A DNA stretch of 64,000 nt from Leptobrachium leishanense (Eukaryota > Chordata > Amphibia > Anura > Megophryidae): contig CM019067.1 in the NCBI GenBank assembly GCA_009667805.1, forward strand, positions 66,944,637 to 67,008,636, given 5' to 3'. Below are positions 22,628-34,389 of this stretch, one piece after another. The position numbers and the translations under genes were made by a program. The notes beneath the pieces were generated by a model. It did no database searches. It was not told the origin of the DNA and saw only the letters and a list, made by a program, of their open reading frames with translations. How positions within the stretch are numbered: the stretch's first letter is position 1; each line of letters begins with the position of its first letter.

Positions 22628-22631
22628 TAAG

Positions 22632-22970
22632 CAAAGTGTCATTTGTAGTAAGGAAAATAAAATAGTACAATATATACAAATGTGAAGTGATGTTCAAACC
22701 CACATTAAACCTTATGAGTCTCCTATGTAATGTTTGGCAGGGCTGGCCTCTTAAACAAATGCTCCCTCTGTTGTCCCAATATCCCCATTTAAATGATCAA
22801 CCTTTCACAAATTCCAAATTGGTATAACAAGTGGGTTTATAGAATGCCATATTAGCAGAATCTTCTGATATGTTTCTTGCCCATGTAGTGATATTGTCTT
22901 ACCAAACAAAACATGGTAACCCCCTTCTGATTACTGACTGTAACCCTCTTATCTCTGGCCTTAACCACTT
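22632..22970. other. Intergenic, flank of element A
   Basis: No gene or repeat recognised. This is the unique flank to the right of element A and would join 6635 in the empty site. Confidence 0.5.
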
Positions 22971-22974
22971 CACT

Positions 22975-24190
22975 GCGGAGGACGCGCTCAGCGCGTCCAC
23001 CCGCAGTATCGTTCCTTGCGGAGGACACGCTGAGCGCGTCCTCCCTTTGGGGCCAGCGTTGGGCCGGGTTCCGGCTGATCGCTGGCCCCCCCGGTGCGGG
23101 CTGACATCCTCGATGTCAGCCCAGCTCCCGGAACCACCCCCGGAGTAATTAGGTGTCATCGCGGCGGCGCGATGACACCTAATTCAGGTGCCCCCCCGCA
23201 TGTGCGGAGGAGGCGCCTGAAAGGGAGGGGGGAGGTCCTTCGGAGCTCTCTCCCTCCCGATTGGCAGCATGCAGGGGGTTAACCCAGGCACCGTTTGGAA
23301 GGGCACAGTCTGCCCTTCCAAATGGTACCTGGCATTAACCCCATGGTGGCCGGATCACAAATCGGCGCCGAAAAGCGCCGGTTCGTGATCCTTTCCCGGA
23401 GCTGGCCGACATCTTGGATGTCGGCAAAGCTTCCGGGAATGCCCCCTGAGGACTGGCGTCATCGTGCATAGATGACGCCAGTCCTGGAGTTAACCCCTAA
23501 CTGCCACCAATGGTGGAGATAGGGGGTTCCAATGAGCCCCCTATCTCCCGATCTGTGGCAGTTAGGGGTTAATGTTTGGCATTGTTGGATCGGCCAGAGC
23601 ATGGCCGTTCCAACAATACCAAACATGAGTATGAAAAAAGTTTTTTTTAAAAAAAAATAATAATAATAAAAAAAAATATTTAAAAAAAAATTATAAAAAA
23701 AAAATAAACAAGTTTTTTTTTTTTTTTGGTTCGTTAATGCAGCAATATTGTTCCGATTTCAATTATAATGTGAACAATAATGCTGCACTAACGATTTTTG
23801 TATGCGGTGCGTTTGTTAAAAATCGCGTAATTTTCCCCAAAAAAAAATGTAACGAGACCCCATCTCTAATTTTTTTAACAAGCGCACCCCATACAAAATA
23901 TAAATGCAAATGCTTGCATGTTAAAATGTGAAAAAAAACCACTTTACACGTTGTAAATTATTGAAAATTCATATTTTATTGCATTTTTTGTTATAATATA
24001 CAGACAGGTCATGACGTATATTTATAATAATGACATATTATGAATCTGCCGAGTCTGACGGAAAGAACTATATATAATATGTCTGGGTCATATACTAAAA
24101 TAAGCCTTCAAAACACGTTTAAACATGATGAGCAAAATCGGTAAAAATGACCTCAGCACAGAGGCGGGAAATGCCTCAGCAGCGAAAGGG
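22975..24190. mobile_element. Non-autonomous hairpin-rich TTAA element, copy 2
   Basis: Exact TTAA at 22971-22974 and 24191-24194. Colinear with the 2098-3275 copy: the same GGACGCGC/GCGCGTCC hairpins, GACATC...GATGTC and GTCATCGCGGCGGCGCGATGAC palindromes, the A/T-rich middle, and the end GCAGCGAAAGGG. The long A-rich run at about 23640-23725 is expanded relative to copy 1. Non-coding. Confidence 0.85.
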
Positions 24191-24331
24191 TTAAGAGATC
24201 CCAGATTCTCCCTCTGCAGTCTGTAATGAACGCATGTGCCAGGCTCATCCACGTCACCTCTCACACCTCACCCCTTTGTCAACCTCTACACTGACTTTCT
24301 GTTTCCTTTAGTTCAAATTAATTCAAGTTAA

Positions 24332-24555
24332 CCTCCCTTGCGGTATTCCTGAGTGTGACTCGGGGTTAAATTTTGCTACCGCGATCGGTAACCCCGAGCC
24401 ACACTCGGGCTATATACTCACCGCATCCTTCGCTCCCTCGTAGTCTCCGCAGTGTGATCGGGGCAGCCGGCGACTTTGTTCCTGGTTCCGCTCCCTGCGA
24501 GCCACGCGACGCAGGGGGCGGAGACCAGGCGGCAAAATTCAAGCTGTAAAAAAAA
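24332..24555. repeat. Possible TTAA-type repeat fragment
   Basis: TTAA at 24328-24331 is followed by CCTCCCTTGCGGTATTCC and two mirrored blocks (GAGTGTGACTCGGGG and CCCCGAGCCACACTC, about 24350-24408). The block ends in an A-rich run. No matching right end was found, so it is called partial. Confidence 0.45.
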
Positions 24556-24867
24556 AAAATTACAGTAAAAAAATTACAATAAATTGTGCAGTGGGTGCTG
24601 GGATTCCTGTCCAGATGTGGACTGCCAATGAAATACAGGACACATGGGGTACCAGAAAAATTTGAGTATTTATTCAAAGTAGCTTTACAGAAATAAAAGG
24701 CAAATAAAAATCATTTCTATAATGTAATAAGGCTTTGCAATACAAGTTTTGCTGGTGGATCTGGGCAAGCACTAGCGAAACTTGTATAAAACAAAACAAA
24801 AACAAACTCCATGCACCAGTAGCCGTCACTCTCCCACAGTAGAAAGACAGATCTTCCGAAAACCTCA

Positions 24868-25358
24868 AATTATTATTATTATTATTATTCTTTATTTATA
24901 AAGCGCCAGCATATTCCGCAGCGCTGTACAATAAACACAGTATAGACAGGGTTACAATACATTGAGCAACATTTGACAAACAGTACAGGAGGAGATGAGG
25001 GCCCTATTCCCGTAGGAACTCACAATCTAGGAGGGTTGGGGTTGGAAACAGGAGGAGAGGACTGTAAGGTGAGAGTGATTGATGGTTGTGTCAGTGAGTT
25101 GGGTGGTAGGCTTCCCTAAATAGGAATGTTTTAAGGGAGCGTTTGAAGGAAGAGAAGTTAGGGGAAAGTCTGACAGTACGAGGGAGAGCATTCCAGAGAG
25201 TGGGGGCTGCGTGTGAGAAATCCTGCAGTCTATCATGGGAAGAGGTGATGCGGGGAGAAGCTAGGTGCAGGTCACTGTTTGACCTTAGGGAGCGGGCTGG
25301 GGTGTATCTGGTGATTAGTGAGGACAGGTAGTGGGGCGCTGAGTTAGTGAGGGTTTTG
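24868..25358 (-). mobile_element. 5'-truncated L2 LINE
   Basis: The minus-strand copy begins with the (AAT)n tail at 24868 and matches the 3' end of the L2 at 39912-40400 with about nine substitutions over ~485 bp by eye. It stops abruptly at 25358. It covers the 3' UTR and the last codons of the RT ORF (the [12 protein letters not shown] region). Typical of target-primed insertion with early termination. Confidence 0.9.
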
Positions 25359-25359
25359 A

Positions 25360-27822
25360 ATAGTCCACCAGGTGTTTACAGTAACAGTCTCCACACCACA
25401 CTGTTGTAGCTCCATATGATAAAAAAGAATTAAACTATAATAATTGTGTTGGTGGCCTTGGCACTCTAAATGTTTTTGGGCTACGTCTCCCATGATGCTC
25501 ATTCTCCCATTTGGTTAGCTGTCCTCCTGGAAGGTGTGGCTCCAGTGTATCTGAGAACCAGGGTTGCTTGGCCTTGGTTTAAGTAAAATATACTTACATA
25601 CTATTTAAGTCCAGGGCAGATTTACTGTATAGAAGGCCACCTTAATATGGGGTCAAGAAGGTTTTTTTTAACCCAGAAGTGCTACTAGAGGTATGCCCAA
25701 GTTTTTTCACCTTTCTTGGGACTGGTAAACAAAGGAAAAGCATATTGTGGAATTTTTTATGTTAAATGCATTAATGGATATACACAGGGCTTTTTTTCTG
25801 GCGATACGTGCTGGTACGTAGTACAGGCACCTCAACAGCCAGCGGCCCGAATGAAAGAAGGAAGTAGTAACAGGCAGGGGATCGGAATCACTCTGCAGCT
25901 CATGCTGGCTCCTGAACACTTCAGACTGTCAGAAGAGGAGGGTATGTAGGGACAGACACCCCCTACCAGTAAGTGACATGGGAGGACTGATTAAGTAAAA
26001 TCCCTCTTCAATTTGTTGACCAGTGGATCTAAGGGGGAAACATTTTGGAAAAAATGGTTGCAGGGGGACACATAAAGTAAGGTCGAGGTACAGTTGGATA
26101 AGGGTTTTGTATATAATATATTTTTAAATATTTTAGTAATATTTCATTTAATGTAAAATGTATTAATATTTACATTATTTTAGTTATTATGAATTTAATA
26201 TTAAGAAAAATATTTTATTTTAATTTATAAGGGTGCATTTTATTGCTGTCTAGCTCTGTGATACACTCATACACACCGCACATTACTGAGAGTTTTATTG
26301 CTGTGAAATTCTTTGATAGGTGTGTTTTGGTAGGTACAGTTTGAAGAGGACAGAAGCATTTCAAAACATTTCCTACTGACATGCAAAGAATTAATAAATT
26401 ATTTATTTTAAATTTAGTGTAATTACTCCAAGGGCTAGTTAATTTAATCTCAAGCAGCTTTGGGTGATACACCTTTTGTTATATATAATTATATTATATT
26501 TTTTTATATATAATAATAATATGTGAAATCTACAAATATGAAGAATGACAAATTATATAATAGTTTCCATAAGGATAATTGTACATAAATTTAATTTACG
26601 TGGCTTACTACCATCAACGTTTACAAAATGAGAGGACTTCAGGAAAAAAAAAACAACCTCTCATTTATATAGTAAGCAATATGAAAACAACACATTTTGA
26701 AGAATTGGGTGGATCGGTCACTCTAAATGCATGCGCCCGTGACAAGGTAAAGCATAACAATGATAATATTTTTTTATTTATTTTACTATTTCTATGTTTG
26801 GAACATATGCTGGCATTCTGATTCTTAGAAACTGATATAGTGTTAATTGTGAGTAATTTAGACTTGAAATCACCAGACTCTATTGAAAAAGACTGTAAAA
26901 CCATCTGGCCACTGTGACACTGTTCTGTTCATTACACACAACTGCTTGGATACTACTGAAGCATAAACAGTAATTAAGTACACAATCCAGTCTTGCATGC
27001 CAAATTTGCAGGAACTATCCTTTGAGTATCTCAGAGTTTCCACGTCAGTGGGTTTATTGAAGCTTTGGCTGGTAATTAAACATTAATGATTTATGGTAAG
27101 AGTAGGGTTCATTTACTGCTCACTGAAATATGTTTGACAATTTCTTCAAGATTATAGTTAGTTTATTTTACATTTTACCCATGCTGAATTGTAATAAAAT
27201 TGATATTTTACATTGTACAGCTAAAAATATAGCTATATAATTATTGTGTAAAGGTGTGAAAAAGGCAGATGTATGTATGCACAATGAACCTAATGCATAA
27301 TAAAATTAAATTAAAAAAAGAGTTTTTTTCTGAAGTAAGATGCAAAAATACAGCTAATGAAAACGTTAGAGTTAGAATTAATGTTAGAATTACAGTTACT
27401 ACTTATTTATGTTTTAGGCTTGGGGTTAGGACTAAGATTCAGGTTAGGATTATTATTAAGCCATTTCTGCCTGTATGCTAATAATGTAGACTGTTGTTGA
27501 AATTGTACGAGTTAGGTACACCATCTAGTGTTTAGAACCTTTCATCCTAGCAATATTTCTAAAACAAATAAATGGCAAAAAAAAAAAAAATAATAATTAT
27601 TTTAATCTATTAGCTACCTCAGAATAAGGATCTACACTCAAAATTATTATTTTGTCCTATATGTAAGTGTTAACTATGCATCCCAATTTTCAAATAATGG
27701 TATATTTCTTTCAAGAAAAAGAGTTCATTAGTAAGAGGGTTAAAGACAAGTGTGACAGTATTTACTAACAAATAGATTTTGGAAACTTGACTGAAATTGA
27801 GATGAAAGGACCTAAACTTGAA
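25360..27822. other. AT-rich intergenic, no gene
   Basis: Only short frames without domains. Simple A- and AT-rich runs near 26500 and 27580. Nothing assignable. Confidence 0.5.
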
Positions 27823-28546
27823 GGGCTCTATTAACTGGTTCGTGGAAAAGCGCACGCGCAGTGCTATTTTTTTGCGTGCAGCGTTAAACGTTAACGTGCG
27901 TAAATTAGCGCTGTATTACAATCCAAGCGCATTTTTTCATCCGTCAAAAAATAACGGGTGTAAAAAAGATTAACGCACTAACGCACTGCGCAGAAATCGG
28001 TGGGCAGACTGTTTTTTCGTGCGATTCAGCCAATCAGAATTAAGAACCACAATTGTCTACCGTTAAGTTTTTGCGCCTGTCAAAATCAATCTGAATATAT
28101 ATGCTGCAGCAATAATAAAAACACACACAACCTCTCCATTTTATTGTTTGGGTATGCGTAGAGTGTGTAACTATACTTTGCTGTATTTTTTTTTGGACTG
28201 GTGTATTTGGTTTCGGCCAGGACGTTCAGATTTGCCATTAACACCAGCTTTTAAAAGACGTTAAAATTATGCGCGCAAACGTTGTCCGTTAAAATTTGCG
28301 CATAGATTGTAATACCATCCGCGTACCAGCGCACAAACGCATTTGCGCTCACAATGTTAAGTATAGGACACGCAATGTATATTACGCTCGCAAAGGGTTT
28401 GCGCAGGTTCACCAGCGGTAGACGTTAACGTGCATTTTTTGAGCGGACATTTCTAATACGACGTTCTGCGCAAAGGTTTTTTTTCCCTCACGTTAATGCG
28501 CTTCTGCATACGCGTTAACGTTTGCACAAAGTATTTAATAGAGCCT
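27823..28546. mobile_element. MITE-like element with inverted ends GGGCTCTATTAA
   Basis: Left end GGGCTCTATTAA, right end TTTAATAGAGCC. The interior has many GTTAACG/CGTTAACG and GCGCA words on both arms and is partly self-complementary. No transposase frame. No clear target duplication was identified. Confidence 0.6.
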
Positions 28547-29469
28547 GATACGTGTTAGAGACTAAAGGCTTGCCTTGTAAAAGACGTATCGCTATGTCAT
28601 TTAGAATAGGATTTTTTTGTATCCCTAAATTAAAGTGCAATCATCTAATATAAATTTATTTTTGATTCACTACTTTAACACACCATGGTAACGTATCTCA
28701 AAAAGAAAAGGAACAAATAAAATCAACCAAAAACTTAATGTCTCTACTGTAAAATCTGTAATTTTCCACAGAAAATATAATTTACATAAAACACAAATTT
28801 TACATTAAAAACATAATTTTTACAGACAAATATTCTTTTCAGTAAAACACAAATTTTTGCATATAAAAGTATCTCACATTGTCCGTACATTTAAAACCCC
28901 CCATTTACATAATAATCCCTAACTCGCAATAACCATACTGTAAAATACATTCTCGTACAGTAAACCCACAACTTGCGATGTCCGTACTGAAAAATACACT
29001 ATTTTTAAGCTAGCAATTCGCAATGTGTCTGCTGTAAAAGCTGCATTTTACTTTAAACACACAATGCACATCTGTGGTTTTATTATTTGACACAGGTCTC
29101 TCTTTTGTATAGTATATACACATTACATTATGAGCATTTCTATAGAACAAACATATTCCTCAGCACTTTACAAATAGGAAGATGCAGACAGAAGACGTAC
29201 TGATAGATGGGGAACAAGTGGCCCTGTCTTTGGGCAATCTGAGAAGTACAGCAGTAGAGCAAATGTACTGTCCGCAACCTGAGAGCTCACAAGGTCATAA
29301 AAAGATGAAACAAATGACGCAGGAGTGTAAAGTAGATGACCAGAAAGATAACCATTTTGCTTAGAATACTGAAGGTAACCTAATAGGCTACCAGGATGGA
29401 TGATTTGGCAAGCCAAGATGGTTCAGTTAACTGTATGAGGCTTGATGAACAAATTGATTCACAAATTAC
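28547..29469. other. AT-rich intergenic
   Basis: No gene. About 29140-29200 contains 'cctcagcactttacaaatag', which resembles a worn reverse-strand L2-type tail. Confidence 0.4.
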
Positions 29470-30419
29470 AAATATTCCTTTTCATTATTATTATTATTAT
29501 TATTAATAATTATACTAGCAAAGATATAGTACATATTATATCCATTTAGCAGAGCACACATTCTTATTTGTTGATATGTTTAAAGACACTGTGTCCATCA
29601 GAGTGATGTTGTGAGACTAAAATAAACAATTGCCAAAGGAATCAATACTTTACAGAAAAATGCAATGTTCATAATTTTAGTTGGTGACATATATCTCAAA
29701 GACTACTACAGTTATATTTGCTTTAATCATCATTTGTCAAGTTGAAAAATCAATGACAGTATTCTTTCTACAAGAAAATGTATGCTAAAGCATAGTAGAA
29801 TGTAGAATGGGATATTTATCTGTTTGATGGCTGTCATATGATATTTTATTGCTATTATTCTCAGTGCTGTATTTTGCTTGTAACACAAAATGTATTACCT
29901 GGATTTACATTGCAACATTGTGAAATTGCATTAGTCATGTCAGACATGAAATTAACCCATACCGGTAAATTTGTGATTGGAAGCTTGATTTCATGGTCTC
30001 CTCTATGGAATTAAATTGCTTAACCGGAGATGTGAGATACTTACAAAAAGTATATATAATCTTTATTTCCTGTTTTAATATAACTTTGTATTTACTAAAT
30101 CATATTACAAGATTATGCAGAATTCATATGATCAGGTTATGGAACAGAAAATTATATTGTTTACAATGCTCAAAGATTTAAAACGTGTGGTTATGCAAGT
30201 TATATCTTAACTCAGAAATAGAAGGCGAGCAGTAACAATTTCACGAGCCACGACGGTGAATAATACTCGATTGCAAATGATACAGCTTAACTGATGGACA
30301 CAGTGTCTTTAAACATATCAACAAATAAGAATGTGTGCTCTGCTAAATGGATATAATATGTACTATTTCTTTGCTAGTATAATTAATAATAATAATAATA
30401 ATAATGAAAAGGAATATTT
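29470..30419. repeat. Inverted repeat, ~130-bp arms around a ~690-bp spacer
   Basis: 29470-29601 is the near-perfect reverse complement of 30291-30419, including an (ATT)n/(AAT)n block and CATATTATATCCATTTAGC. Differences are few. The right arm touches the start of LINE sequence. It could be a foldback element, or an inverted duplication linked to the LINE insertion. Confidence 0.8.
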
Positions 30420-32060
30420 TAACCTATCAGCTGAGTGCTGGTGGAGAGTGTTAAAATCCAGCCCTCCTACCCCCACACAAAGACTTAAAACTCTGCAACC
30501 ACATTATTATCAAAAGAAAACTCTGTCCAAATTCCTATTTATTCTGCTACTTTCCCTGGCAAACGATGTGGAAACTAACCCTGGTCCTATAGCTGACACA
30601 ACCTTTAGTCTCCCCACTAATAAAGGCCTCTCATTTGTGCACTGTAACATCCGAAGTTTACTCCCTAAATTGGATGAGCTTCAGGCTTGGTGTTGCTATT
30701 ACAAACCCAAAATCATTGTGCTCACAGAGTCATGGTTAACCCCAAAAGTACCAGACTCTGCCATATCAATACAGGGGTATTCATGTTATAGAAAAGACAG
30801 AGCAAAGAGAGGAGGGGGAATTGTTATTTATGTTGAGGAGTCCATAAAGTTCACCCCTTACAGACTTCTACCTCTCCTGTCACCTTTGATTTCCTCTCTG
30901 GTATAATTGAGGTCCCATTCAGTAAATCAATCATTGTTGCTGGGTTCTATCGTCCACCGAGCTATCCAGTGCACTCCCTCTCTGACATATCTCAAATCCT
31001 TAATAAGCTACTTGCCCAAAACCAAAAAAGTGAACTGCTGGTCCTCGGCGATTTTAATACAGATTGGCTAAATCCTAAAAACAATAAACACTGCTCGCTG
31101 TTTAAAATTTTGCAGCTAACTCAATTAATCTCCTCCCCCACTCGCATTAATATGAAAAGCCCTAACCATACCTTGTTGGACTGGATTCTCTCCTCATCTC
31201 CTGATAGAATACAGGAGGCAGGCGTTCTTGCTAATAGCTTTAGTGACCATTGTCTAGTGTACTGCGTGCGCAAAATTAAGGCCTTGAAATCTCCCCCAAA
31301 GGTAATAACCACCAGGTCTTTCAAGAAATTTATTCTTGAATCCTTCCTAAGTGTTCTCAAACAGCTCCCCTGGTACAGGCTAAACCTAATCCCAGACCTA
31401 GACTGTGCAGTTGAATACTTTCAGTCTGAGCTCCTGCAAGTCTGGAATTCCCATGCCCCGCTGCGTAAAGTGCGAGTAAAAGGGACTCATCTCCCCTGGG
31501 TTACAGCTGATCTTACACTAATGTACCAGCTTAGAGATTCACGGTGGTCAAATTTCAAGAGTACTGGTTCCATGAACGATCACTACGAATACCGAAAATG
31601 CCGGAATGAATGCACAAAACAAACAAAAATGGCAAAAGCCCATTACTTCAATGAAAATCTAAACAATAACATATCAAACCCTAGAAACTTTTGGAGAACC
31701 ATAAGTAACATACAAGCACCCCCAGTCCACTCCCAGCCAGCTGCTGTCAAAGTAAACAACCAAACCCTGGAACACCCCCTAGATGTAGCAAATGCCTTTA
31801 ATGATTATTTTGTTGGATGTGCCACCACTTTGATTGCCAAGCTAGGAAATGACATGCAATCAGAGAGGCCTCATGCAGGTCAGGCCCCCCCAACTGTGCA
31901 AAGTCCCTGTATCAGACAGGAATTCAGTTTTAGACCAGTGCCTGTCAGTGTCGTTACTAAACTTCTCCGTAAGCAAAAATTGAAATACCAGTCTGGACCT
32001 GATCAAATACCAGCAATGCTGCTGAAAATCAGTGCGCCTGCAATTGCAAATCCTGTTGCA
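30420..32060 (+). pseudogene. LINE endonuclease region with 2A-like motif
   Basis: After an N-terminal segment with a hydrophobic stretch (LFILLLSLAN) comes DVETNPGP at 30565-30588. The endonuclease follows: FVHCNIRSLLPKLDEL, VLTESWL, then after a frameshift near 30880 VAGFYRPP, VLGDFNTDW and the SDHCLV catalytic pair. The frame from 30969 stays open to 32066. A further frameshift near 32050 moves the RT start into another frame. The protein nicks the target DNA in the nucleus. Confidence 0.85.
30565..30588 (+). other. 2A-like ribosome-skipping motif in LINE ORF
   Basis: The codons read DVETNPGP, matching the 2A consensus D-(V/I)-E-x-N-P-G-P exactly, preceded by a hydrophobic segment. In other animals, non-LTR elements carry active 2A-like sequences near the ORF N-terminus. 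Function here is inferred. Confidence 0.7.
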
Positions 32061-33498
32061 ACCTAATAAATGAGTCACTGGCGACTGGATACATACCCAA
32101 GCTCTGGAAGACTGCGAGAGTGGTACCTATCCATAAAAGTGGTGACAGTACTTTGGTATCCAACTACCGTCCGATATCGTTGCTCCCTGTAATGTCAAAA
32201 GTCTTGGAAAAATGTGTCTACACACAATTACGTGATTATTATCAATATTGGAACTACTTAACCCCGGATCAATCAGGCTTTCGTCCAAATCATTCAACTA
32301 CAACCGCCCTTCTAAAAGTCTGCAATGATATCCAGGCTGGGATGGAACAAGGAAACCTAACTGGAGCCATCTTCCTTGATTTTGCCAAGGCCTTTGACAC
32401 GGTAGACCATGGCATCTTGTTAGAAAAACTTAAAAACTCTGGCATTGGTGATCGCACGCTAACCTGGTTTCAATCATATGTATCCGACCGATCACAATAT
32501 GTGTCAATTTCTGGCAGCTCCTCCCTCCCGCTCCCAGTCACTTGCGGTGTACCCCAAGGCTCAATACTAGGCCCCTGCTGTTCACAATATTCATAAATGA
32601 TCTGCCCAACGTCTGCAAAGCCTCAACTTTACATATGTATGCAGACGACACTGTGATCTATACCAGCAAACCAAATCTCCCGCAGCTGGAGGCCGTGCTG
32701 CAAGAACAATTCACAGAGGTAGAAAAGTGGATCAAAAACAACAAACTTTTTTTAAATACTGACAAAACTGTAACGATGCTCTTTGGAACCGCACCTAAAC
32801 TACACAAATTGCAAAATCCCCATCTATGTGTTGGGACAAAATCAAATGGCACGCTGACCACAGTCACTTCTCTCAAATATCTAGGTATGTGGTTGGACCC
32901 TAATCTATCCTTTGGCCCCCACATCGAAAAACTCTCATCTAAACTTTACCCCAAACTAGGTGCCCTGTACAGAAACAAATCCTGCCTGAGTCCCGCGGTA
33001 AGAAAGCAGATTGTACAGCAAATGCTTATGCCGGCTATTGATTACGGAGATGTAGTGTATGCAGCCGCCCCGCAAACACACCTTCATAAACTTACTACAT
33101 TGTATAACTCATTGTGCCGCTTTGCGCTACAATGTAACTACATGACCCACCATTGTGACATGTTAAAAGAGCTAAACTGGCCATCGCTGGAATCCAGACG
33201 CACCCTTCACCTTTCCAGCCTGGTGTTTAAGAGCATCTCTGGGAAGCTGCCACCCTACCTGAATAGACTGCTTCCCCCAGCAGCTCCCTCATCCTATAAC
33301 CTCCGATCCAGGACCAGCACCTTACTTGCTATACCACAATACAAAAAGACAGTGGCTCGGTCCTCATTTTCCTACAGAGCACCACAATTATGGAATAACC
33401 TCCCAGACACCATCAAATCTTCCCCCAGTCTTAAGTCACTCAAAAGCTCCTTACTAACATACCTTAATACAGAATGCACCTGTAAACATGTAACCTAG
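32060..33498 (+). pseudogene. LINE reverse transcriptase region
   Basis: RT motifs in order: NYRPISLLPV, SGFRPNHSTTTALL, IFLDFAKAFDTVDH, GVPQGSILGP, the active site MYADDTVIY (32635-32661), then the C-terminal domain (LKYLGMWLD, WNNLPDTIKSSPSLKSLKS). A lost C near 32572, in 'ggcccctgctg', shifts the frame between GVPQGSILGP and LLFTIF. Ends in a stop at 33496-33498, followed by a ~200-bp 3' UTR. Confidence 0.88.
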
Positions 33499-33673
33499 TG
33501 ACTATATTTCCTACATATTTTTCTGTTAATCTGTATATTTGTGTTGTTTTTTTTAATATCTTGCATTGTATTACTTTGTATTTCTGTAACTGTAACACTT
33601 CAATGTTCTTGAACCCAGGACATACTTGAAAACGAGAGAAATCTCAATGTATCCTTCCTGGTAAAATCCTTTA

Positions 33674-33704
<31 letters not shown>

Positions 33705-33747
33705 CTTGAAATAGTAGTGAAGGTCAAGGTGTTTTATTGATAAGTTA

Positions 33748-33870
33748 TTTATTTATTTATTTATAAAGGATTTTACCAGGAAGGATAGATTCAGATTTCT
33801 CTCGTTTTCAAGTATGTCCTGGGTTCAAGAACATTGAATTGTTACAGAAATACAAAGTTACAGTTACAAG
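33748..33870 (-). mobile_element. Second LINE 3' tail, inverted next to the first
   Basis: Begins (TTTA)n and TAAAGGATTTTACCAGGAAG, the reverse complement of the end of the LINE at 33590-33703. Only about 45 bp separate the two tails. About 120 bp of 3' UTR is present, with no coding sequence. Confidence 0.85.
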
Positions 33871-34050
33871 TACTTATACAGTGCCAACAAATTCCATAGT
33901 GCTTTACAATGGAGAAGCACAAACAGCAGACTTACATGATACAAGAGGAAATAAAACCCTGGTCGTCGGATAACTGTCCAGGTTATATATCACTTTAAAC
34001 CAAAAGCTCAGGCAGACATCCCATGAGCTTACACTCTAAAGGACTAGGGT
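33871..34050 (-). repeat. L2-type tail remnant
   Basis: The sequence 'acagtgccaacaaattcca' plus 'agtgctttacaatgg' is a diverged reverse-strand L2/SINE-like tail. No coding. Confidence 0.4.
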
Positions 34051-34389
34051 AACTGAAACAAATGGGAGCAGATAAGTTATACAGTTACTTATATTGAAAT
34101 TTGTCAATGCATCAATGCATCAATTTTGTAAAGAATAATAACCTGCAGTGACTCTTTAATTGACATTTGGAAAGCAATTTGTGATAATCCATCGGAAAAG
34201 ATTCATGTAGTAATGCCAATTTCTTCTAAAAGGAGAAATAGGTCAATATCACTCCAGTTTTTGATCATGAATGAGGTCTCCGTAAGGTTTGATTAATAAA
34301 ATTGGTGTACCAAAAAGGAGAGGATTAGTCGGTAACAAAATTGATCTGTTGCCATCTATTTTGGGTCAGTAACACGTTTGTACTGTGAA

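Larger units (their letters stand above)
30420..33703 (+). mobile_element. LINE of the L2/CR1/Rex1 group, decayed
   Basis: Contains an apurinic-type endonuclease, RT and C-terminal domain, and ends in 'cttcctggtaaaatcc' plus (AAAT)n. At least three frameshifts (about 30880, 32050, 32572) break what should be one long ORF. The clade cannot be fixed by eye. It was probably truncated at the 5' end, since sequence upstream of about 30420 belongs to the inverted repeat. Confidence 0.88.

Noticed and set aside
30331..30419. Start of the LINE ORF at 30331
   Set aside because: This part lies in the inverted-repeat arm that also occurs at 29470-29601, so the real LINE sequence starts later.
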